Made by a program: the position numbers and the translations under genes
Notes under the pieces: generated by a model
Database searches by the model: none
Seen by the model: only the letters and a program-made list of their open reading frames with translations
What the model was told of the DNA's origin: nothing
Assembly (NCBI RefSeq): GCF_001625355.1
Contig: NZ_JSEE01000007.1
Location: 1-64,000 of the forward strand
DNA: 64,000 nucleotides
Direction of reading: 5' to 3'
Source of the DNA: Marinomonas sp. TW1
Lineage (GTDB): Bacteria; Pseudomonadota; Gammaproteobacteria; Pseudomonadales; Marinomonadaceae
Part shown: in pieces, positions 25,564 through 32,137 of the stretch
How positions within the stretch are numbered: position 1 is the stretch's first letter
How the letters are laid out: every line of letters begins with the position of its first letter

Positions 25564-26340
25564 ATGTCGAATACAAATAAAAGAATAGAGCTCACTAAGC
25601 GTGATAAAAAACTAATTAATGAGCTAACAAAACATAAAGGAATTTCACGAAAAAATATCCCTAAAATAGCTCGTTTGATTTATGGTGAAAATACAGCGTT
25701 TAATAATGGCGGGTTGAAAACCCATTATAAATTGATTAAAGATTTTTGTGATTCTAAATCTAATAAAATAAGGAGTGATGAAAGACTTGCAGAAATAAAT
25801 ATAGAAAAAAGCAAAGAGTATTTCGATAGTTACTACATAGTGACCAGTGAATCACTGTCCTATGTTATAAAATCTAATAAAACTATTAGTTCAGATTATT
25901 TCTATATGAATGGTGGCAATAAAAGTTATTATGACCATTTCGTATTTTATGTTGTAAATGAAATTGGCATAGCTGATATCATGACTGTTGGTAGTTTAAT
26001 TGACAGATTGGATATAGTTGTTGATAAGAAAAATTTTAATAGCATTGAAGAGTTAAAAGGAATTCTAATTAAGATAAAAGGATTCAGTTCAGTAGGTAGG
26101 GAAAAAGAAAAACTATATAAACAGTCCTTCAATGCTGAAATAGTTTGGAAAGGTGGTGATCGTTTAAATAAAAATATACTAGGGCCATTTTGTACAATAT
26201 ATAACAATATAAAGTATGTGAGCGAATATACGCATAATGAAATGAAGAGAGTTGATAATAAAACGTATAGTAAGTGGGATAATTACTCCTCTTCAGAGGA
26301 GGTAATGAATAAGATGATTTACTTCTTAAAGGAGGATTGA
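25564..26340 (+). CDS. Hypothetical AT-rich gene between the recombinases
   Basis: The 258-residue product matches no family I know. It is lysine-, asparagine- and tyrosine-rich, with an N-terminal basic helical part (LTKRDKKLINELTKHKGISR, 10-29) that could bind nucleic acid, and a C-terminal polar tail. No signal peptide or membrane helix is present. The coding sequence is the most AT-rich in the window, with abundant AAT/AAA/ATA codons, which suggests a different or more recent origin than the rest of the element. It is transcribed divergently from the integrase 1 operon, a typical place for a regulator or element-maintenance gene. Confidence 0.65.
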   Translation: MSNTNKRIELTKRDKKLINELTKHKGISRKNIPKIARLIYGENTAFNNGGLKTHYKLIKDFCDSKSNKIRSDERLAEINIEKSKEYFDSYYIVTSESLSYVIKSNKTISSDYFYMNGGNKSYYDHFVFYVVNEIGIADIMTVGSLIDRLDIVVDKKNFNSIEELKGILIKIKGFSSVGREKEKLYKQSFNAEIVWKGGDRLNKNILGPFCTIYNNIKYVSEYTHNEMKRVDNKTYSKWDNYSSSEEVMNKMIYFLKED

Positions 26341-26544
26341 ATTTACACAAAGGCTATTAATAACTTGTCACTGTAAAGTGGTGAGTCAACTCTATACCCC
26401 TACATACTCTTATCACACCATCTTGAAAGCCTTTGTTCTAAAGGGTTTCGAAAGTTTTCTAATTACGAAAAACGAGTAGGGCCGTAACAAATGACAACCT
26501 TAAGTACATATTATTTCTTTGATGAACTGATCAAGGAGTAATCA

Positions 26545-27726
26545 ATGCTTAAGAAATTTAGATTCACAACATCCCTTCTGAAAGCACTACCTGCGAACGA
26601 CCCTCTCGCTAGGTCAACAGAGTTAGAGTTCTCAGATACTGAAGTGACAGGGCTAAAGTTGCTCAGTGGAAAATCGGGCTCTAAACGTTTCCTATTACGT
26701 TACACGATTAATGGAAAAAAGACGTCTATTTCAATCGGTAGGTTCCCAGATATAAGCTTACAAATAGCAAGGAAAATAGCGTTACAGTACAAGAGTCAAA
26801 TAGCCTTAGGAGTTGACCCTAAAGAAGCTCGATTAAAAGAGAAGTCTAAGCACAGTATTCCAACGCTAAGTCAGTTTTTTCATGAGGTGTATTTACCTTT
26901 AGCCAAAAAAAGAAAGCTTTCATGGCGAGATGACAAAGCTCGCTTCATGCTTTGTAAGAGCATCCATTTAGTCCGCTACGATGAACTAACGGCAAAACAG
27001 GTACTAGAAGTACAGTTGGATTTGAGTTCGGATACGAAAGCGCATTATTCCTATGCCCCGGCAACGTGTAATAGGGCGCTTGCTTTACTGAAAACCATGG
27101 GGAAGCTTGCTGAAAATTATCTGGGTATATCAAATGTTGCTCTTAAGGTCGCTCTGCTACCTGAGAACAATATCAGAACTCGATACTGTGATATCCATGA
27201 AACTCAGAAGATCATTAAGGCCGCTCTTAAGTACCCCTGCCGAAGCAGCGGTGCTTATATTGCTTTACTGTTCTTATCAGGTTGTCGGGCAACAGAGTTA
27301 CGTCTAAGACTATGGCAAGACATTGACTTGAAAAAAGGGATATTGCGTATTCCAAAAACGAAGAATGGCACACCTCATATCATTTATCTTTCGGATTATA
27401 TGATTGAGATAATAAAGTCGATTCCTCGATATGCTGGAAACCCTTATATCTTCGCTGGAAAGAGAGGTGTTAAACCGATTTATCAACCACGTCATGCTTT
27501 TGACGTTATTAAGACCCAAGCCAACATCAAGAATTCAGAAGAAGTAGTGTTTCATACTGCAAGACATTCTGTTGCATCAAACCTTATTTCAAACGGTGCC
27601 GATCTAAGTTCAGTTCAAAAATTGCTTAATCATAAGAGCATTGAATCGACGCTACGATACGCCAAGTTAAATGAGGCAACACAGCGTAAAACAGTTCAAA
27701 GCTTATCTTCTATGATTCAAGCATAG
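26545..27726 (+). CDS. Tyrosine recombinase/integrase 2 (P4-like, with arm-binding domain)
   Basis: The 393-residue protein begins with an AP2-like/DUF4102-type arm-binding domain (about 20-95; NGKKTSISIGRFPDISLQIA), followed by a core-binding domain (107-195) and the catalytic domain: Arg248 in GCRATEL, Lys273 in KTKNG, His337 and Arg340 in HTARHS, His363 in LNHKS, Tyr372 in LRYAKL. This P4-integrase architecture is typical of enzymes that use tRNA 3' ends as attB. AAGGAG precedes the ATG. It is 2.5 kb from the intact tRNA-Leu and is followed by a strong terminator. Confidence 0.93.
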   Translation: MLKKFRFTTSLLKALPANDPLARSTELEFSDTEVTGLKLLSGKSGSKRFLLRYTINGKKTSISIGRFPDISLQIARKIALQYKSQIALGVDPKEARLKEKSKHSIPTLSQFFHEVYLPLAKKRKLSWRDDKARFMLCKSIHLVRYDELTAKQVLEVQLDLSSDTKAHYSYAPATCNRALALLKTMGKLAENYLGISNVALKVALLPENNIRTRYCDIHETQKIIKAALKYPCRSSGAYIALLFLSGCRATELRLRLWQDIDLKKGILRIPKTKNGTPHIIYLSDYMIEIIKSIPRYAGNPYIFAGKRGVKPIYQPRHAFDVIKTQANIKNSEEVVFHTARHSVASNLISNGADLSSVQKLLNHKSIESTLRYAKLNEATQRKTVQSLSSMIQA

Positions 27727-27753
27727 AGCTTTTTCATATCAACCTATTAATAC

Positions 27754-27788
27754 AAAAGAGCCCTTACCGTTTTGGTAAGGGCTCTTTT
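27754..27788. terminator. Strong terminator after integrase 2
   Basis: AAAAGAGCCCTTACC and GGTAAGGGCTCTTTT form a 15-bp perfect stem with a short GTTTT-type loop, ending in Ts on both strands. Confidence 0.93.
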
Positions 27789-27804
27789 ACTTTCGGAGAA
27801 CGTA

Positions 27805-28173
27805 ATGGAGATCATTCATGACCTTAGACGACTAACAAGCTTACCTATCAAGGAGTCGATAAGAGTTCCTTTGTTACAGCACCTGACAGAGCCCTTTGGG
27901 TCTGTTTTCAATGCTATTGAGTGCTGGGAAGAGATAGGTTGCTTTTTAGTTTACATAGATCACTGCGATGGAGATCGAGCACTCAACGTATTTGATCAGG
28001 CACACAACTACTGTCTAACAGCAATAAAAAACCATCACGAATACGTAGTAAAAATTGGAGAGAATAATAGTCATCTATTAGTGTTAGCAATCCTTCATGA
28101 CTCTGGTTCAGGTGTTTATCTACTAGCACCAATAGACCATCCATCTAGATATTTAAAATCAATTACAATTTAA
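27805..28173 (+). CDS. Hypothetical protein, right-arm gene 1
   Basis: The 122-residue product (from ATG 27805, with GGAGAACG upstream; the frame extends 11 codons into the terminator and is not used there) is not recognised. It is a soluble alpha/beta protein with IECWEEIGCFLVYIDHCDGD and LLVLAILHDSGSGVYLLAPI. It lies 16 bases after the terminator and 19 bases before the next gene, so it heads a small operon in the right arm of the element. Confidence 0.65.
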   Translation: MEIIHDLRRLTSLPIKESIRVPLLQHLTEPFGSVFNAIECWEEIGCFLVYIDHCDGDRALNVFDQAHNYCLTAIKNHHEYVVKIGENNSHLLVLAILHDSGSGVYLLAPIDHPSRYLKSITI

Positions 28174-28192
28174 ACCAATAGGAGAAATAAAC

Positions 28193-28690
28193 ATGTCACA
28201 TAAGACTAAGAAAGCGGCTCTTGATAGTGAGACGAATGAATTAAATGTTGAAAATAATTCGCCAATTATTGCCTTTAACGATAAGTCAGAAGACAAAGTT
28301 ATGACGGTGGTTATTAATGATGGGAAAGCATTAGGTTTAAACACTAAGAAAAATCACCATATATTTTACCAACTAGCTTACGATCAAAATAATTCACCAT
28401 TCATTCGCATGACAGGTAATGAAGGAGGAGGGCTGCATACTAAAAGCTGGATTGACCTTCTTGAGGTGTTTAGTTTATTAGAAGAGCAAGAAGGAAAGGC
28501 TATTAAAAGCACTCTATTAACGCCTGTTTTTAAATCAGGCAGTGCTAATAACTGCGGCTTTTTCGCTGCCGTGTTGCGTAATCCAGATATAGGGCTGTTA
28601 AGTAGATCAGATAAAAGCGTGTTTGTTCATCGTTTGAGCGAGCAGTACGCGGAAAACAAAGAAAAACTTCTGACTCTTAATAAAAACTAG
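28193..28690 (+). CDS. Hypothetical protein, right-arm gene 2
   Basis: The 165-residue product is not recognised. AGGAGAAA precedes the ATG. The first 35 residues are polar and probably disordered. Residues 60-160 look folded, with NHHIFYQLAYDQNNSPFIRM, a glycine run (GNEGGGLHTKSWIDL) and NNCGFFAAVLRNPDIGLLS. No signal peptide or membrane helix. Its position directly after right-arm gene 1 suggests a shared transcript and function, unknown. Confidence 0.65.
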   Translation: MSHKTKKAALDSETNELNVENNSPIIAFNDKSEDKVMTVVINDGKALGLNTKKNHHIFYQLAYDQNNSPFIRMTGNEGGGLHTKSWIDLLEVFSLLEEQEGKAIKSTLLTPVFKSGSANNCGFFAAVLRNPDIGLLSRSDKSVFVHRLSEQYAENKEKLLTLNKN

Positions 28691-28757
28691 CAAGCAAGAT
28701 ACTCCCATACCCCTTCTTAGTACCACTACCTAAAGTAAAATTTACCAAGGAACTATT

Positions 28758-29189
28758 ATGAAACTCAAATTTAATCATGAGGGATTAGCTGTGCCTGTTA
28801 GTCAGGGAATGATTGATTTAATCCATCAATGTAGTGACAACCTCATCGAGGATTTTACTGCATTAGATGGCTTTACAATCAATTTCAAAGACACCAGCTA
28901 CAGTGCTAGCTCCGGTGGATATCATCCTGTTGAGATTGGCTTGTTTAAGAACGGACAAGGCATTTTCTGCCTTAGTTACATAACAGACTTTGCGTATGTC
29001 GGCATTCAATATCCAGAGCTTATAAAGGATGTGGACTTTAATTTCGACGCAGGGCAGTTGCAAGGGTATCTAATGAACTCGTGTTTAACCAATAACGATA
29101 CTCAGGAATTTTATGTGTTGTGGGAAGGTAATTTCCTTAGCTATGTAGACATGGAGTGTTTTGACGAAGTGACTGTTTATTTACTGTAG
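28758..29189 (+). CDS. DUF2787 family protein
   Basis: The 143-residue product matches the DUF2787 pattern: MKLKFNHEGLAVPVSQGM at the start, INFKDTSYSASSGGYHPVEI (about 40-59), CLSYITDFAYVGI, IKDVDFNFDAGQLQGYL and LWEGNFLSYVDM. Proteins of this family are small, of unknown function, and occur often in mobile elements of Vibrio and relatives. CAAGGAAC precedes the ATG. It belongs to the row of small right-arm genes. Confidence 0.85.
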   Translation: MKLKFNHEGLAVPVSQGMIDLIHQCSDNLIEDFTALDGFTINFKDTSYSASSGGYHPVEIGLFKNGQGIFCLSYITDFAYVGIQYPELIKDVDFNFDAGQLQGYLMNSCLTNNDTQEFYVLWEGNFLSYVDMECFDEVTVYLL

Positions 29190-29370
29190 AGGAGAAAATT
29201 GAATGGTCAGGAGGGGAGCAGGAGATTCGACTTTGTCTCTCTTCCTTTACTTCATCGAGAAGTGAAGCGCTTGAAAGCCAAAGGCTGATAAGAATATTAA
29301 TTGTGTAGAAGGTTTAATCTCAAAGAATTCTGCACCCGTTGTTAAAAAATGAAACCAAATGAGAGATAAA

Positions 29371-29565
29371 ATGAAAGATCAAGAGTGTAATGTGATTTGT
29401 GTTAACGATGAAGAGAATAGAAATGAAAAGGAGTCGAATGAGAAAATAAAGTCAGCGATTAAAGGAGCAGCTGCAGGGGCATTAATCGGATCCCGTTTTG
29501 GCCCAATTGGTATTGCTGTTGGAACAGGACTTGGAGGCGCGTTGGGATATATTGTTGATAAATAA
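29371..29565 (+). CDS. Small glycine-zipper membrane peptide
   Basis: From ATG 29371 (GAGAGAT upstream) the product has 64 residues: a charged N-terminal half (about 1-28) with two cysteines, then a segment IKGAAAGALIGSRFGPIGIA and VGTGLGGALGYIV with repeated GxxxG and GxxxA spacing. Such glycine zippers pack in membranes and are found in outer-membrane lipoprotein tails, in pore-forming bacteriocins and in small toxins. There is no lipobox, double-glycine leader or signal peptide, so export is unclear. The frame begins four codons earlier at 29359, which is less well supported. Confidence 0.7.
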   Translation: MKDQECNVICVNDEENRNEKESNEKIKSAIKGAAAGALIGSRFGPIGIAVGTGLGGALGYIVDK

Positions 29566-29663
29566 AAACTATTGGTTTTATATAGAACTGATAGGGTTTA
29601 ATTACAGACCGTAATTTATAATTATATGAAAGCCAATAATGATATAGATAAAAGGATGAGAAG

Positions 29664-29966
29664 ATGGAGCTAGATTTAAATAACCCTCAGGATTTTACTT
29701 TGGATAATGTAAAACGTCTTATTGCATCAAAAGACGATTCAGTAGACCGCCAGTTAAGAGTCACCCTAAATGGAATAGCTTATATCTCAGACAAAGTAGG
29801 TGGAGATGATGTAATGGAATTGGCATTTCGTTTAGAGACTTGGGATGCTAAAAATAGTTACTCAGGAGTGGCAGCAAGTAACGATCAAAGACATATTACA
29901 AGAATTTATAATTGCTTAAAGTTAAATTGGCCAAAGCCAAGCAGTTCTTATATTGATGTTTACTAG
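29664..29966 (+). CDS. Hypothetical protein, last gene of the element
   Basis: The 100-residue product, preceded by AAAAGGATGAG, is not recognised. It is acidic at the start (MELDLNNPQDFTLDNVKRLI) and reads as a soluble small domain; residues 45-75 (VGGDDVMELAFRLETWDAKN) look helical. No signal peptide. The spacer to attR (29967-30252) holds no gene I can support. Confidence 0.6.
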   Translation: MELDLNNPQDFTLDNVKRLIASKDDSVDRQLRVTLNGIAYISDKVGGDDVMELAFRLETWDAKNSYSGVAASNDQRHITRIYNCLKLNWPKPSSSYIDVY

Positions 29967-30252
29967 GCCGTCTATGTAATCAATATACAAAATGCATGGA
30001 CTTGTTTTTCACTCAAAAGAAAGGAGTAGGGCTGGAAAATCAGCCTAGTCCTTCATGCATATGTAGGACTAAAACTTAGCTTCGGTAGCATCTTTGAGTA
30101 GTCAAAAGATTTACAACGCCACTACCCCCACACACAGAAAAACAGGAGGGGAGCTGGAGTTTTTATAACGGTGGTTATGATTTTGGCAGATTGGCCGTCT
30201 TTAGAAGTTAGATACGAAGAGGTTTTCGACTTGATATAAAAGGGGCAATCCC

Positions 30253-30353
30253 AGAAACAACAAAGCCCTAGCTAAAGAATAGCTAGGGCTTCATCTAAAT
30301 GGTACCAGTAGGCGGACTCGAACCGCCACGCCTTTCGGCAACGGATTTTGAAT
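30253..30353 (-). repeat. attR: tRNA-Leu 3' part and terminator
   Basis: Identical over 101 bases to 16865-16965. Here the tRNA sequence continues into the 5' half, so this copy belongs to the working tRNA-Leu gene. Confidence 0.95.
30256..30290 (-). terminator. Terminator of tRNA-Leu
   Basis: On the minus strand AGCCCTAGCT and AGCTAGGGCT form a 10-bp perfect stem followed by TTGTTGTTT, just after the tRNA 3' end. The same hairpin is duplicated in attL. Confidence 0.85.
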
Positions 30354-30384
30354 CCGTCGTGTCTACCAATTCCACCACACTGGC
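30300..30384 (-). tRNA. tRNA-Leu (anticodon CAA)
   Basis: The 85-base gene reads GCCAGTG at the 5' acceptor arm and TACTGGTACCA at the 3' end (CCA encoded). The anticodon arm has loop TTCAAAA, giving anticodon CAA, and a long variable arm (GCCGAAAGGC) typical of a class II tRNA-Leu. It is the integration site of the adjacent element, whose insertion rebuilt the 3' part of the gene. Confidence 0.97.
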
Positions 30385-30403
30385 CTTGAAAAAGGTGAAA
30401 CGT

Positions 30404-30431
30404 ATTTTATGTTTTTTTCTTTGGCTGTCAA
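30404..30431 (-). promoter_or_regulatory. Sigma-70 promoter of tRNA-Leu
   Basis: On the minus strand TTGACA (30431-30426) and TAAAAT (30409-30404) are 16 bases apart, ending 20 bases before the tRNA. Confidence 0.75.
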
Positions 30432-30449
30432 TTGTTTAACGAAAAATAA

Positions 30450-31676
30450 TTAACAAATTGACTGCATAACCTCTTCAGACCACAACATGGCATTAATAAA
30501 CGCTTGATTTAACTCAGAGCGTTGCGTTTTGTTTAGTACTTCGATGTTTTGCCATTGTTGCTCTTCGCAGCTTAATGTGAGTGTCAAATAGTGTCCTAAC
30601 TCGCCAGCTTGATGAAGAATAGCCGCAAGCGCGTCGTTCTCCAGAGCCGTTTGTTCCAATATCACTTGCTTCTCAACATTAAACACCGCGTCTATTCCAG
30701 ACATCAGGCCAACCATAAAAGCAGACTCCGATAGTGAGGCTTGATTCTTTTCCGCTAGAAGTTGGCAGCACCTCGCGCGAGTTAATAGCACTTTTAGCAA
30801 AGCATTAGGTTGCGAGGTCGATGAGGTTAAAGTGATCAATAATGCCCATCGCTTTAGTTTTACCAAGCCTAGAAAGATAACCGCTTCTTTTATAGAAACC
30901 ACTTTCTTAGTAATACCGCAAACAGGGCTGTTTAGAATTCGGAGTAATTGGTAAGACAGTTTGGGGTTCTTCGCGACTAGGTGGGAAATCTCATCAATGC
31001 TAATGTCTTTGTTTTGGAGAGCATTCACCAGTTCAATCGCACCATGAGTGGCGGAATCAATTTTTTTACCTTTGATGAGTTCAGGGCGTTGTAAGAAATA
31101 CCCTTGAAAGAGGTCAAAGCCGAGTTTTTTACACAGCTCAAACATGGCTGCGTTTTCTACTTTTTCTGCCAGTAAAACCATACCGCGACGCTTTAGTGAA
31201 GCAATCTCGGTCATGTATTTTTCCGGTGGCGTGGCAAGCACATCAATTTTGACAATGGAAACCCAAGGCAATAAAGCCTCATAGTCTGCTTCAAAGTGAT
31301 AATCATCCAGCGCAAAGCGATAGCCTGCCGCTCGCCATTTTTCGATCGCTTGATAAAATTCAGGTGTTAGCCGCTGACTTTCTAGGATTTCAATGTAAAC
31401 CGTGTCATGGTCGATCGGAAAAAAAGCATCCGATAGCATGAGTTCCGTGGTCATGTTAACGAAAAAGGGCTTTCTTAGCTGTGACTCTAACTTTGTAATA
31501 CCAATACAGAGGTTAACCAGTACTTGGCTGGTGGCTAATTCACCATCTGAAAATTGCGCTTTTTGGGCATCCATTCCACGGAATAACAGTTCATAACCAA
31601 AGACCTCTTTATTGCGTTTGAGAATCGGTTGTTGAGCCATCATTAAGTCATCCAACACCGTGGGAAAGTGGGTCAT
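30450..31676 (-). CDS. EAL-HDOD signalling protein
   Basis: The 408-residue protein joins an EAL-like domain (about 12-205) to an HDOD domain (about 210-400). EAL residues are only partly kept: YELLFRG replaces EAL, FVNMTTEL lies at the NVS position, and ALDDYHFE replaces the DDFG loop, so phosphodiesterase activity is doubtful and c-di-GMP binding or protein contacts are more likely. Relatives such as Vibrio CdgJ regulate motility and biofilm formation. There is no membrane segment. It is a single gene between tRNA-Leu and tRNA-Ala. Confidence 0.88.
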   Translation of the reverse strand: MTHFPTVLDDLMMAQQPILKRNKEVFGYELLFRGMDAQKAQFSDGELATSQVLVNLCIGITKLESQLRKPFFVNMTTELMLSDAFFPIDHDTVYIEILESQRLTPEFYQAIEKWRAAGYRFALDDYHFEADYEALLPWVSIVKIDVLATPPEKYMTEIASLKRRGMVLLAEKVENAAMFELCKKLGFDLFQGYFLQRPELIKGKKIDSATHGAIELVNALQNKDISIDEISHLVAKNPKLSYQLLRILNSPVCGITKKVVSIKEAVIFLGLVKLKRWALLITLTSSTSQPNALLKVLLTRARCCQLLAEKNQASLSESAFMVGLMSGIDAVFNVEKQVILEQTALENDALAAILHQAGELGHYLTLTLSCEEQQWQNIEVLNKTQRSELNQAFINAMLWSEEVMQSIC

Positions 31677-31782
31677 ATATTACTCTAGGGTTATGTCTTA
31701 AGATGTTGTTGATGATATCAATTTTTATGAGAGGGCTCTAAGTTTTAATTTCAGAATAGTATTAAAAATTCATCATAAAGCA

Positions 31783-31811
31783 TTGACAGGGAACATCCGC
31801 ACCCATAGAAT
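31783..31811 (+). promoter_or_regulatory. Sigma-70 promoter of the tRNA-Ala pair
   Basis: TTGACA at 31783-31788 and TAGAAT at 31806-31811 are separated by 17 bases, near consensus, 15 bases before the first tRNA-Ala. Confidence 0.85.
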
Positions 31812-31826
31812 TCTGCGCTGTTTTGT

Positions 31827-31902
<76 letters not shown>

Positions 31903-31971
31903 TAAAACACTTCCCTTTAAGGTTTCTTATTGTTAAAAAGATATCTTCTGCAAAACGCCGTGGCGTGATGT

Positions 31972-32047
<76 letters not shown>

Positions 32048-32137
32048 AACTTATTTCCTTTGTCTCTACCTGATTGATTTTGTTGTTATACTCTTGTCTT
32101 GAGTTGTTTTGGGCAACGTGGCGTATAAGGACTCGGT

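Larger units (their letters stand above)
16865..30353. mobile_element. Pipolin-like integrative element in tRNA-Leu
   Basis: The element is bounded by a perfect 101-bp direct repeat (16865-16965 and 30253-30353) made of the tRNA-Leu transcription terminator and the 3' 54 bases of the tRNA. Excision between the repeats would release a circle of 13388 bases and restore the chromosome. Cargo in order: candidate restriction endonuclease, unknown gene, C5 methyltransferase, IS3 remnant, family B DNA polymerase, unknown gene with hexamer repeats, excisionase-like gene, tyrosine recombinase, unknown AT-rich gene, second tyrosine recombinase, five small genes. A piPolB-type polymerase with tyrosine recombinases, restriction-modification genes and att repeats at a tRNA-Leu is the known layout of pipolins. 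The DNA is visibly more AT-rich than the flanks. Confidence 0.85.

Noticed and set aside
17200-30125. Word ATACCCC repeated in spacers (17200, 26394, 28707) as recombinase arm sites
   Set aside because: Three short matches in 13 kb are too few to separate from chance without a search.
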